64,000 nt of DNA from Axinella damicornis (Eukaryota; Porifera; Demospongiae; Axinellida; Axinellidae): assembly GCA_963931865.1 (NCBI GenBank), contig OZ007513.1, positions 8,312,155-8,376,154 of the forward strand, in the 5' to 3' direction. The notes below the pieces were generated by a model. The model saw only the letters and a list, made by a program, of their open reading frames with translations, had not been told where the DNA came from and ran no database searches. Made by a program: the position numbers and the translations under genes. Of the stretch, positions 21,769 through 32,032 are shown one piece after another. How positions within the stretch are numbered: the first letter of the stretch is position 1; each line of letters opens with the position of its first letter.

Positions 21769-21865
21769 ATACCATCACTGGAAACATCTCTAATCGCCAC
21801 CCAACAAATGTAATTCCCAACCTGCTGCAAGCTCAAGCCAACAAGCAGAAACGGAAAAGTGTTCC

Positions 21866-22640
21866 CCCAGCTTGCCAGTGATCTCCAGGGTGCCCCAAGG
21901 GTCAGTCATTGGGCCACTTCTCTTTCTTATTTACATTAATGATATTACCACCTCTGTCTCACATAGCAAGCTCTCACTGTATGCTGACGACATTGCTTCA
22001 TACTGCACAATTCGTTCGGTCATTGACTATCTCCTATTACAGGCCGATGTCAACTCTGTGGCCGACTGGGTCGGCTCCAACCACCTCAATTTCAACATAC
22101 CCAAGTGTTGCTACGAATGTACATCTGTTTTTCCTGGAAAAGGCATCTCTCTATCCCTCCCCTCCCCGTCCTATCTATCGGTGGTGCTGACTTAAGAAGG
22201 GTAGACAACACCAAGTACCTGGGTCTATTACTGTCTTCTGATCTATCACGGTCTGACCACATCACCAATCTTTGCAGAAAAACAAAGAGGCTTATTGGGA
22301 TGCTCTACAGACACCTCTACGCCCATGCTGACACACCAACTCTTCTGAAATTATACGTTGCTTTCATCCGACCCCATCTCGAGTATGCCTGCACAATCTG
22401 GTCTCCTTCCACCAAGAAGGACATTGTTGCCTTAGAAAATGTGCCCTGAAGGTATCCCTTAAACAGTGGACTCTGCCGTACAAGGACCTGCTCGAATGTG
22501 CAAACATTCCTTCTCTCTCATCCAGGAGGTGATACTGTGCTTATGTCAACTTTATAACATCGTACACAGTGGTGTTGGTCTTCCTACTTTCCCCATAACC
22601 TATAAGCCTGTTCTGTATACTGTTTCTTTATATTGTGCTG
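21866..22640 (+). pseudogene. Non-LTR retrotransposon reverse transcriptase fragment
   Basis: Starts inside the reverse transcriptase domain with VPQGSVIGPLLFLIYIND and continues to LYADDIAS, the YADD catalytic motif. A frameshift near 22130 moves the frame to one reading TKYLGLLLSSDLS, KTKRLIGMLYRHLY and RPHLEYACTIWSPS, which follow the polymerase domain in CR1/L2/Jockey-type elements. Another frameshift follows near 22448. The 5' end (endonuclease) is missing, as in most truncated insertions. It encodes no working enzyme. Confidence 0.85.
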
Positions 22641-22800
22641 TCCTGGATGCATAGCCATTTTAGCTTGCTGCTACTTATGCATCCTTTGCATTTCTCTTGC
22701 ATAAACACTAGTAAAAAAAAAGACCCCCCAAAAGATCCCCCTTTCACAAATCCTGTATCCGCCCCCGGCTGAATTGCCAGCCCGGACAAACACCTTCACG

Positions 22801-22953
22801 GACGGGCACTCGTCGCATTACAATCCCGAATTCATTCGGCAAGCATGTGAGAATGGTGCGATTGTATTTTGTTTGCCGCCCCACACTACTCATGTATGTC
22901 AACCGTTAGACATCACTTGTTTCATTGAAGACATATTGGGACCAGGCATGTGA
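22801..22953 (+). pseudogene. pogo/Tigger-type DDE transposase fragment
   Basis: A 50-codon open piece reading DGHSSHYNPEF, ENGAIVFCLPPHTTHVCQPLD, then a stop. DGHxSH carries the second catalytic Asp of DDE_1 (pogo/Tigger/jerky) transposases and LPPHTTHxxQPLD is the diagnostic motif after it. Both ends are abrupt: it replaces a 24-bp stretch found in the other copy of the surrounding repeat (near 20015). Confidence 0.8.
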
Positions 22954-23580
22954 CGAAAGTCCCACAGCTGGCGGCTCACCTTCAACAGATCGCACAATCT
23001 CTCCAGTCAGGAACATGGTGGAAGAACCACCGAACAGGCTACGAGTTCCTTGATGGCAGCCATGAAGAAGAATCAACCGGAGGGTCCACAGCTTACCCAC
23101 TTCAGGAGCCACAGTCTTGAGCAGCTGCAGAGAGAAAATCAGCAAATATGGCACAGTTGATTGATGCTACTACCCACTGAATCCTATAACAGTAATGAAT
23201 ATCTCCTTGAGTGATGACAAGAAGCTCAACCATCCACCACAACTGAGCAGGACTATGGAAAGGCTACGTATGTGACAGAGAAATGGAAACGTGGGAAAAC
23301 ATTCATGAAGTTTTGGAAGTTGGTGTGACTTGCAACGATTAAGAATCTGACACAACAATCGATACAGACGTTAATAACACACAAAACACAGAACGCATTC
23401 TTCCCCCTGCCAAGAAGGAAAATCACCTGCCCTTTACAAACTTCAATGGTGAAATGCATCTCTGAAGCTATAGGACATACAGATGGGTTGCTCAGTTCAA
23501 CAAGTTTTGTGTGACTGGAAAGCAGCTAATGAGTATTTCGTGGCCATAATTTCTGCACAGGTCCTGACATTCATGAGAAC

Positions 23581-23602
23581 GGGGGGGGGGGGGGGGGGGG
23601 GG
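23581..23602. repeat. Poly-G tract, 22 G
   Basis: An uninterrupted run of 22 G, 13 bp from the target-site duplication of the next MITE. Confidence 0.95.
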
Positions 23603-23623
23603 AATATTGAGCAGGAGGAAGTG

Positions 23624-24204
23624 TAGTCTCGTTCCCAGACCCCCCTCGGAAAATCGAGAAAGGGTCTGGCAACACGTATGGCAACGCGGTGTCCGCGCGG
23701 GCTATATACTTGCGCCAATCAGATTGCAGAAATTATGTACGTCACGTTCAATCGCGGATGTGCAAACTCATCGGTATACAGCGACCATCATGGCGTTCAG
23801 TTGACAAGGCCGTCGAAGTTTCCCGAGGGAGAATAAGGTATGGAACATTGATACCGAAGCATTGAGGGGCAATAGAAGCTGTATTTGTGTGCCTACCAGT
23901 CGGCTACGGGAAAAGCTTTCGTTAATACCGCTAGCTTCCCGTCGTAATTCGACTTTTGTACTGTGCAGCTCTCCGCTCTCCGGGTAGTAGCGCAGAACGG
24001 CTTGGTACAGTGTCCGACATGTTCAAGCTAGACTTAGTACTGTACATACAGCTATTTACTGGCGCACAACTCCAATTATCACCTCGAGTGTAAACATTTA
24101 CACGTGATTGTGTAACTGATTGAATTCCTCTTGGACGCGGCATTGCCATACGTGTTACCAGACCCTTTCTCGATTTTTCCGAGGGGGGTCTGGGAACGAG
24201 ACTA
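23624..24204. mobile_element. MULE-like MITE, 581 bp, exact 9-bp TSD
   Basis: Terminal inverted repeats TAGTCTCGTTCCCAGACC and its reverse complement, continuing inward (TCGAGAAAGGGTCTGG). GAGGAAGTG flanks it on both sides (23615-23623, 24205-24213), an exact 9-bp duplication typical of Mutator-like elements. Internal open frames show no transposase motif. Confidence 0.92.
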
Positions 24205-24821
24205 GAGGAAGTGCTGTCTGCTTGCTGAAACCATGAGGGTTTAGTCCTCCAACACAGTCCTATTGCCATTAGGAGTGCTGTGACATCACTGAAATGGGGA
24301 AAGGCTAGTGGTACAAGGGACTTCCTAGACCCATCTACATGTAAAAGTATGAGTTGAGAATCAGTTGAATTTGGCTGAGGGCCTACACACAACAATATAT
24401 TACGCATTTTTACTCATGATGGTAAGCAGGTACTGTAATGATTCAGACTTTCTGATTTCCTCCCATAGTTCAGAACTTCACAGCAGATAGAGGTGAGAAC
24501 ACCATGTAGTACCATAGAGACTTCTGAACTTCCCCTATAGGGACAGCGAATCACCATGTAGTACTGTAGAGACTGGTTAGCAGGCACATGCGTTTATCGC
24601 CAAGAAAGCAAGCTCTCAAGAGAGGAAAGCTATTAAAGCAGGTATATGGACTGCAGTATTTTCATGTTTGATTGCTGCATTACTTGTCATTTATGCGCCT
24701 ATCAGTTGTATGCCCCACTCCCCCCACTCCCGGGTCAAGGTGGGGACTTGCCCTTGTTCACGTGCCCAAGGGGTGGGGTGTGGTCGGGCATTTGCATGTG
24801 GTAGACAGAGAAGCTGCAAAG

Positions 24822-25700
24822 ATGGAATGTCAAGCTGCGAATGCAAAGGAGGTTTTGGTACAACTGGGGGAGCGGAATCGTGTGTTTAAACTGCCTAATG
24901 ACTGTAGTGGTTTCCAGAGCGAGCGCGGTTTGTTACTGACTGAAGTACGACGTACTTTTGCTGACCAGCTCAGCTCGTCTGGCTCAATCATGTTGCAAAT
25001 ACGCGACATCTCATGGGGAGGCTGAAATGGTGGACCCTGGCGAGTCTGGCTGAATAAGAACTTACTGTATGATGGAGATTGAATCCTGTCGTCGGACATC
25101 TTACCTGACATACTAGTTCCTCTGAGAGCCGACCCACTGCTGGAGATCATCCAGTTGCTTCGTGCTTGTACCAAGCATAACCATGTGGCAACATTGCTGG
25201 TATTTGCAGCAACCTTGATGGCATTCCACTACCATAGTGTCATTCGGTCGTATGGGGGGTGTTCCATCACTGCTGCCACTGGCTGTAGTGAGACCGGCAA
25301 ATCAATATATGCCTAAAAAACCAGTCAAACGAGGCTTCAAGGTGTGGATGCTTGCTGATGCCCACGCTGGGTATGTGTCTGGGTTTGAAGTCTACACAGG
25401 GAAGGACCGGCAAATCAACTGCAATACGGGCGGCACTGAGCCTGTTTGGCTGTGATGAAATTTCAAGATTTGTAAAGGGAACAAATGCTACTTTCCTTGC
25501 CCGCTCTAGTCTCAGAACACTTCTATACGGCATCGATGATCTTGTGCAAAGCAAAAAAAGGGAAGAGCAAAGCCAATGTAGTAGACATAGCCGAATTGGT
25601 TGTAGACTTATACAACGCTGCCAGGTCAGCTAACCTGAAAACAGAATGTGAGATTATTCCAGTGATTGCAACGAACTTTGGCCTGGAAGAGATGGACAGG
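24822..25700 (+). pseudogene. P-loop ATPase pseudogene, DUF927-like
   Basis: Broken plus-strand coding sequence: MECQAANAKEVLVQLGERN (24822), then after frame changes LRADPLLEIIQLLRACTKHN and HYHSVIRSYGG, then GCSETGKS (Walker A, GxxxxGKS) at about 25282. Past the insertion at 25306-25418 come TAIRAALSLFG, VKGTNATFLARSS, LLYGIDD and IAELVVDLYN, up to ATNFGLEEMDR before a donor-like GGTGAGC. The Walker A/KGTNA/GIDD order recalls DUF927-type helicase-like ATPases found in invertebrate mobile genes; the assignment is from memory of motifs and tentative. Multiple stops and the split P-loop mean it is inactive. Confidence 0.5.
25306..25418 (+). other. 113-bp insertion with piggyBac transposase filler, splitting a P-loop
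   Basis: The 14-mer GACCGGCAAATCAA occurs at 25292-25305 and again at 25405-25418. Between them, 99 bp encode YMPKKPVKRGFKVWMLADAH and GYVSGFEVYTGK, the conserved core of piggyBac (DDE_Tnp_1_7) transposases. Removing one 14-mer plus the filler rejoins the Walker A frame. There is no TTAA at either end, so this was not a normal piggyBac insertion; it looks like filler captured during break repair. Confidence 0.75.
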
Positions 25701-25704
25701 TGAG

Positions 25705-26440
25705 CATGACTCTACTCAAATTGTTCCAGATACTCTGATAATGGTCAGTTCCACATGTACATACTTGAGCAAGGTCAATTCAGTGATTCCCCAAAGCTGA
25801 CAGGAAAGCGCTGGACAAGAAGGCAATTGACACACTTGGAAAGTATAACATGCCCTAATGTTGGAGGATGAACAAGTAAGAGACAGATACGTTCGGCAGA
25901 ATCACAACTTACTTGGTTTATTGACAAATGTTGCAGGTACAAGAATTGTTGACTAACTCAGTGTGCGCAGATGAGGACTGGGTCTGGCAAATTTCAAGAG
26001 TACAGACTGGCTCTTTTGCGTGCAGAAAAGTTTCTTGTGTTTATGAGTCATTATTATACCATATTAAAATACACTTTCAATTAATGTAGTTAATTTTATT
26101 AGTGCACTGTACATGACAAAGGTTTGCACGTCCCACTATATACCACAACACTCCCAAATCCTGAGGTCGCAATGCACGTCTAAACGAAAATAAAGCACAG
26201 GCTTCCAAGTTTCAAGCTACGTTTTGTGGCATAACATTTGGAATTCCTGAAGATTATTTTGAAGAGTGGGAAAAAAAGGGATAGCAAATTTGACAACACC
26301 TGCACTAAAGTGGTTGATGGGTTCAAACAGAAGTGGACCTTGCTGAGTTTTTGCCTAGTAAATGGCTATAACTTTCAAACGATGAGAAACAAAAGCATAG
26401 ACTTGGTACAAACTTTAACTTAAATGAAATAATTACGGGG
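25705..26440. other. No supported gene
   Basis: AT-leaning sequence between the ATPase pseudogene and the DUF6589-like fragment. Short open frames only, none with a recognisable motif or splice context. Confidence 0.5.
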
Positions 26441-26441
26441 G

Positions 26442-26890
26442 GGCCACAGGAGACTTCCATTTCCTTTGGGAGGTCATCTACATGAACTACTGGGGCCAAG
26501 CCAATCAGCCAGGATCTCTGTGCAACCTCAGGGAGGTTGTCAGGCGTGTTCAAGTCAATAAAAGAGTGAAAGTTTTCAGCATTGGCGATGAATTTCTACT
26601 GCACTGCTTCAAGAGTCATTTGCTTGCAAGCATGTGAGCAGCTATTGATCAATGATCCATCCATTGAAATTCCTCACAATGTGACACCACATTGGCTGGA
26701 GGAAACAGCACCAGCAATTTTACAAAGCTCCTTCTTTCGAGCTGACAGTAAGGATAGTCATTACACATTCCATCAATCCTTCCCCAGATCAATAAACCAA
26801 CATACATACCATACCACCACAAGCTCGCACAATAAACTTGCACTCGCAGATCCAATACTCCGTCCCTATCCTCAGCAGCTATCCTACGAA
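26442..26890 (+). pseudogene. DUF6589-like transposon protein fragment (C-terminal part), copy A
   Basis: Starts at GGGGCCACAGGAGACTTCC, reading ATGDFHFLWEVIYMNYWGQ, then SLCNLREVVRRVQVNKRVKV and FSIGDEFLLHCF. A frameshift in the stretch GCAAGCATGTGAGC (copy at 52490 has two more bases) breaks the frame. The motif order TGDFHF, SLCNLRE, DEFLLH resembles the C-terminal part of invertebrate transposon proteins annotated with DUF6589; this naming is from memory. Followed by about 230 bp shared with copy B and then the RAG1-like N-terminal piece, an order opposite to that expected in an intact protein. Confidence 0.55.
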
Positions 26891-27142
26891 TGAGAGATCA
26901 TTTTTTATCCCCAAGCCTTCACCCTCCCCATCCCCCTCCTTAGTCCTCCACAATTTCAGTTCATACGCACTCAAGCAAGAGGATGGATGAGCACTTGCTC
27001 ACGAAAGATTTTTCATTCACACCCACTCCCTGTACCAGCCACAGAAATATACTAGCACCATACTGCTTTTGAGAAAGCTTATGCTGGGCGAGTGAGTTCT
27101 TGACTATTTTACCATCAAACACAGTATGTTTAATCAAATACT

Positions 27143-27493
27143 TATGGAACAGTGAAAAGAAATGATACAAGGAAGCATGCAAATTTCTGTGGTGGTGCAG
27201 CAGGGCATGTGCAGGACATCCACACGTTGGTAAAGTCATGTTATTCCATCGATGTCAATCTGGAAGACCGTGAGGTGTACCCAGAGTACGTACGTTTGAA
27301 GTGTTTTGTACAAATGCGACGTATTGAGGCAGCAAAGGGTACAAAGTACATCAATGATTCGGTGCTTGTTTTCAATTGGCAGCCCCACACTGATGGCTGT
27401 GAGACTTGCAAACACTTTTCTAAGTGCAAGTTAGGAGGGCGTCCGAAAAGGAGCCAGAAAACTAGAGGACATGTGTCGGGCATGCGTAGTTGA
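27143..27493 (+). pseudogene. RAG1 N-terminus-like zinc-binding segment, copy A
   Basis: An open frame of about 113 codons: TRKHANFCGGAAGHVQDIHT, SCYSIDVNLEDREVYPEYV, LKCFVQMRRIE, then VFNWQPHTDGCETCKHFSK and GGRPKRSQKT. The Cys/His layout, ending in a WxPHxxxCxxC unit and a basic tail, resembles the N-terminal zinc-binding region of RAG1 and its transposon relatives (N-RAG-TP-type elements described in Aplysia). No RAG1 core DDE region is seen nearby. It may once have been exon 1 of the same element that supplies the DUF6589-like part. Confidence 0.5.
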
Positions 27494-27621
27494 TGGATCT
27501 GCCAGAAAGTACCGGTACGTCCAAAAAAAATTCGCACGTTCCTGGGGCTATGCGCTAGCCGCTAGGTGCTTTTTTGTACAGTGTGATATGGAGGCATAGG
27601 CAAGGTAATGTGGGGGTACAG

Positions 27622-27653
27622 CTTCGTTCCCAGGCTTGGGAACGAGGCTATAT
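27622..27653. mobile_element. Minimal palindrome of the CTTCGTTCCCAGGC family
   Basis: AGCTTCGTTCCCAGGC followed directly by TTGGGAACGAGGCTAT: both termini of the TAGCCTCGTTCCCAGG MITE family with almost no interior. Probably a residue of an extreme internal deletion. Confidence 0.6.
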
Positions 27654-27746
27654 ACTAAAGTAATAAAAAACGTTTAAAAATGTAACAGGATGTAGGGATA
27701 CCAGAACGGTAAAAAGTACGGAAACAAGGTTGGGATGATCAAGCAT

Positions 27747-27842
27747 AACAGTGAAGTATACAACCTCCCTACAGAGATCTTCTTCCATATACATGTGTAA
27801 TGAAAAAAGATATGTAGGGGGGTTGTATACTTCACTGTTGGT
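27747..27842. repeat. 96-bp hairpin
   Basis: AACAGTGAAGTATACAACC on the left and GGTTGTATACTTCACTGTT on the right are perfect reverse complements of 19 bp; the match continues with CTAC/GTAG. It could be a tiny MITE. No target-site duplication seen. Confidence 0.75.
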
Positions 27843-29028
27843 GGCTGAAGAAAGATAATGCATACATGCAGGACTGTTTGCAAACACTAATAATGATTTT
27901 GAGCCCATCATGTGTAGTATTGTGTACATGAACATGGTGTAGCTATATAGCTATGTGGATGCAGTACAAAATACAAACTGAATAGACAAATGAATGACTA
28001 CCAAGACAAGGCAGTTGAGGGGTTCCAAGTTTAGTTTGGGGTCCAGGCCAAGTTCACGGGGACTCAGCAAATACCAGCTCCTTCTGTCTCTTCTATCAAA
28101 CACTCATCCGCTTCAAACTCCTTCCTATATCCTTGCACCGGGGCTGCATGTTCGAATTGCAATTTTGTGGGCGTGGTTAGGGTTGGGTTACAAGTTGAGT
28201 CTCATGTACAGGCAGTAGCTGGGGACCACCTGGAGTCAGGTGGATTGGGTAAAGTTCATTGCAATATTAAATTTCAGTAGCTTATTTTTTACTCAAGAAA
28301 GTGTTTCATGGTTTCCAGGTAAGAAGGGACTGCAGTGAGGTGTAGAAACTAATGAACACCAACAACGTGTCTTGGCTGAGGAGTCTGCCATGGTTGCTTG
28401 TGGAATCATTGGTCAAATGATGGTTGATGACAATGACGAAATTCTGCTTAAGCTCCTGTGTCTACGTACATGAGGTGACGTTTGAACCGAAATCAGTAAG
28501 GGACTAGATGTGATGCCTTATGTGCACCCAGCAGCCAAGGTGACAAGTCATGAGGGGAAAAACACATCAGTGCGGAAGAAAACGAGACAAGACGAGAGGG
28601 ACGTCCTAAGCTCCTGCTTGACAGTTTGGATTATGCTAATCTGAAGGAGTCCCTCAATGGGGCCAACACCCCTAGCAACATAGAAGTCACAAGTAGGTAA
28701 TAACAAGGATATAGAGCTAGTTTCTTTACCAAACCACGTATCCACATCATCGTCCTCCAAGTGCCCCTCCTGGAGGAGTTGGAAGTCAATGTATCTCGGA
28801 GCGTCATACTCATACTCATGTTCATACATACTCCTACTGTTGTTAGCTATAGCCCTAGCCATTCTTCTCTGAACTTCTCTGAGTTTCCGGATTACGGTAT
28901 CACATTTGCACTACTAAAATATTCGGTTCAGCAACACTTGTACAGCATTCAGGGTTCCCCATATCCGTTCAGTGCTCAGTTAGTCATTATTATACAAACT
29001 AAAATGTTAATATTGCCTTACCTCTCAG

Positions 29029-29436
29029 TAGGCCTGAGGATTTTATGCTGGGAATAATTTGAGCATAATAGGCTGACGGAAGAATTGAGAATAATTTGGG
29101 AATAATCCGGAAGTTTTAGAGGAATAATCTAATTTCTCTTCCGGAAGTCTAACACGTGGCCGTGTGGTGAGGTCAAAATGGTGGACAGTAGTGAAACAAG
29201 TGCGGCTAGTGTTGTGTCTGTTGACCAAGAGCCAGACGCTGCGTCCCCTACATTTCTGAGTCACCTTCGCGCAGCTGATCCTGCCGATATATCGAGACCA
29301 CGGAAGTTGAAGAATTGGGAATAATACACGTTATGTTGAGCATAACTGTTGCTTGAGAAAGAATAATACTCCTATTTTGTGAGAATACAAGAATAGAATA
29401 ATGGGCTATTTTGGGAGAATAATATCCTCAGGCCTA
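29029..29436. mobile_element. hAT-like non-autonomous element, 408 bp, exact 8-bp TSD
   Basis: Ends TAGGCCTGAGGAT and ATCCTCAGGCCTA. CCTCTCAG flanks it on both sides (29021-29028, 29437-29444), an exact 8-bp duplication as made by hAT elements. Subterminal GGAATAATTTG/GAATAAT repeats occur near both ends. It carries one short open frame (29178-29324), probably the remnant first exon of the parent transposase gene. Confidence 0.85.
29178..29324 (+). CDS. Exon-like ORF in the hAT-like element (48 aa)
   Basis: Starts in ATG context AAAATGG and ends at TAA. Acidic/Ser-rich N-terminus (SAASVVSVDQEPDAAS), then TFLSHLRAADPADISRPRKL. LRAADPADISRPRKL resembles the N-terminal segment just before the zinc finger in invertebrate hAT transposases; that resemblance is from memory. 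Non-autonomous elements often keep the promoter and first exon of the parent. Translation on its own would give only 48 residues. Confidence 0.45.
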   Translation: MVDSSETSAASVVSVDQEPDAASPTFLSHLRAADPADISRPRKLKNWE

Positions 29437-29458
29437 CCTCTCAGTACACAGGGAGGGC

Positions 29459-29845
29459 ATGCCCCGAGGAATTCCCAATCAGCTAATGTTGGCAGATAAT
29501 CGAGCCAAAAAGCTAGACCCTAGAATTGTACCTACACCTGCTGAAGCAGTTCGCATGTACGAGGAACATGGTGGTCATTTAACTGAAGAAGGCCACTTTG
29601 GACGAGATCCTCTTGCCAATGATGCTGAGAAATGCAGAATCAGGGAAACTGCTTTCATGGACAGATATCCTTCTGCTTTTCATAATATTGTCAATGGAAA
29701 TGATACTCTGTTTAGGGAAGAGTTAAAATATTTTATGCTGAGAAATGCAGAATCAGGGAAACTGCTTTCATGGACAGATATCCTTCTGCTTTTCATAATA
29801 TTGTCAATGGAAATGATACTCTGTTTAGGGAAGAGTTAAAATATT
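29459..29845 (+). CDS. Unknown ORF containing a 110-bp internal tandem duplication
   Basis: ATG 29459 opens MPRGIPNQLMLADNRAKKLD, VPTPAEAVRMYEEHGGHLTE and RETAFMDRYPSAFHNIVNG. The stretch starting GCTGAGAAATGCAGAATC at about 29628 repeats at about 29738; 110 is not a multiple of 3, so the second copy is read in another frame until a stop. The first 85 codons look protein-like but match nothing I recognise; probably a transposon gene exon, as it abuts the hAT-like element. Confidence 0.35.
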
Positions 29846-30077
29846 TTATTGATATAACCTACAGACTTTCCGCATCCTGATTTCTAGAGCCAGATGTGCA
29901 TGTTCATGTACATTGTATTATACTGTGAGAATTTTTGCTACTCGACTCGCATGTGCAACGATTAAGACCATGTGACAAGGATCTGCAACCTGATTGGTGG
30001 CGCAGCCAGCAGAACGCGGGTAGTCATACTTAATTGTTTGTAGTCTCGTCCAGTACACTCAGACACTTGAAGAGAAC

Positions 30078-30422
30078 ATGGTGCTACTGCAGGGATCGGG
30101 AACAGTGCAGTTACTTCGAGATGGCCACGGCGATGCGGAAGTGCAAGTCTCCCAAGTTACGCCTTTGGCTGTGGCTGCAATGCTTGAGGTGTGTACCATC
30201 AAATGCCTTGTCTCCCACTTTCGCTCCCACGTAATTTAGACGTTCATGCCATAGACCTATCTGTTTATCTTTAGTTGTTAGCATTCATATCCTCCCTCAC
30301 AGGTTGACGTTACAACTGTCTGGCTGAAGGATGAGTTCGGCCCCAAAGCCTTTTTCCCCGATGCGACACAATCGAGCTTTCAATTCACCAACGATGTTGG
30401 CCGAAGTATTACTTCCTTCTGA
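30078..30422 (+). CDS. Two-exon small ORF, unknown
   Basis: Exon 30078-30188 (ATG in AACATGG, 37 codons: MVLLQGSGTVQLLRDG, QVTPLAVAAMLE) joins in phase to an exon from 30303 (VDVTTVWLKDEFGPKAFFPD, SSFQFTND), with a stop at 30420. Donor GGTGTGT and acceptor CCTCACAG are good, and the intron is 114 bp. No family recognised; the acidic/hydrophobic pattern is protein-like. It may continue through a donor at 30406 to exons not found. Confidence 0.4.
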
Positions 30423-30770
30423 ACCCTCGATATGATTATCATGTTTACTATTTCTCTTTGATTATCAGATATAGCTAACCTCACATAACCTTTATACAAC
30501 TTCTTTCTTCATCTGTATTATTAAAAAGCAGCTACAACCTCATCTACCATCATCTACCGGTACATTGCAGCTTACATTTTAACCTCAGCAGTTTGTTTCA
30601 ATATTTCTCAGGTGATACTGATCACGGATTATAAGAGAATGTAATGATTGATGATTGCTTATTATTACTATTATCGGTCATGATCTATAAAGTGCATGTG
30701 TGAAAGTTGGTGTCCTGATCCAGTATCTCTTTCAAATACGTTTTGTGTCTGTACATGTCTGCCTGTCTGG

Positions 30771-30818
30771 GGGTGGGGTGGGGTGGGGGTGGGGGGGGGG
30801 GGGGGGGGGGGGGGGGGG
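30771..30818. repeat. G-rich tract ending in 28 G
   Basis: GGGTGGGGT repeats run into an uninterrupted 28-G homopolymer (30791-30818). Strong G-quadruplex potential on the plus strand. Confidence 0.95.
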
Positions 30819-30944
30819 AGGGAAGATAAACGCACAAAGTGTACTTAGTTAATGCCATGATGTCATCACTACTTGTGGCGACCTTTGACCTGCATGGCAA
30901 GCTAATGACACCTTTGACCTGCTTAATAGTCTGGTGCATTCGAC

Positions 30945-31215
30945 ATTCAATTTTGCAGTTTGGGGAAAATCGATTGAATTGGCAACATTATTGGATATTG
31001 ACTGCAGCATTCAATTTTCAATATATTTTGTTCCAAAGAATCGATTGTTGACTGCAGCATTCAATTTTCAATTTATTTTGTTCCAAAGAATCGATTGTTT
31101 ACTGCAGCATTCAATTTTCAATTTATTTTGTTCCAAAGAATCAATTGTTGACTGCAGCATTCAATTTTTAATTTATTTTGTTTCGAAGAACGATCCATGC
31201 CTGCAAAATTCAATT
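30945..31215. repeat. 50-bp tandem repeat (about 4 copies)
   Basis: Units containing GACTGCAGCATTCAATTTTC and TTATTTTGTTCCAAAGAATC, at roughly 30998, 31048, 31098 and 31148. Related ATTCAATTTTCAATTTT sequence reappears at 32040-32110 on the far side of the MULE-like MITE, so that element split an older repeat tract. Confidence 0.85.
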
Positions 31216-31349
31216 TCCTAGTGCTAACCGAGGGCGGTACCCAGTGTTACATTGAAATTTTGTCACTTCCTGTCCAAAACCTGGAAGTTTCATACGAATA
31301 TTCAATATGCTGAAATTGGCACTTGGCGGTGGACGAAAAGTGCACGCAC

Positions 31350-32032
31350 CCGTCTGTATTCGGTGGACTCGACTCGGGACTGGACTGTGGGACTGGACTC
31401 ACAGAAAGTTGCGCTCGTTATTTCTGAAGGCCAGAAAACAGGAAATTGCGGAACGGCACTATTATATAGCTGCCACCGTAGATAATAGCTTACCAAGTAC
31501 GCGAGGTGTACCAACACAGCTGTCACCATGTAGACAGCCTGCCGTGGTCCTACCATGCAAAACCAGCTCGACTTCGTTTCGGTGCTAATCCGTCCATGAT
31601 CTGACGACGACTTCGAGGAACACATGGCGGTCATTGCTAACAAACTCTCGTATACCAAGTGTTACAACCATTTTGCAGCTTCTTGAACTGTTTCTATGCA
31701 TGTTCCTGCCAAGTTTGGTTGGCGCTTCCGTTCCTGCTTTCCGCCTGCCTGTGCTGTGGGCCTATAATTATTCATTGTTCTTGTCCCCAGACCATTTCAG
31801 TCTGGGAATGAGCCGATTCAGTGTATCGTTGGCGCACGCGCTCCGACAGAAAGGGCTGATGGAACGGCTGATATCGAGTCATGGTCGGCTACCCCGAATG
31901 CCATTCATGTCATGTAAGTATTTTAGTAGCGTTTGATGCTTCAAAATGATGAGCACAACTTTCTGTGAGTCCAGTCCCACAGTCCAGTCCGAGTCCAGTC
32001 CCGAGTCCAGTCCACCAAATACAGACGGCTGT
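31350..32032. mobile_element. MULE-like MITE, GACTGGACT-rich TIRs, copy 1
   Basis: Left end CCGTCTGTATTCGGTGGACT then GGGACTGGACTGTGGGACTG and ACTCACAGAAAGTTGCGCTC; the right end is its reverse complement to ACAGACGG. The inverted repeat is about 68 bp. A second copy is at 48300-48952. The interior includes CAGACCATTTCAGTCTGGGA. No transposase motif; internal open frames are short and on both strands. Confidence 0.85.

Noticed and set aside
25230..25455. Intact piggyBac transposase gene
   Set aside because: Only 33 codons match; the flanks belong to a different protein and there is no TTAA or terminal repeat.
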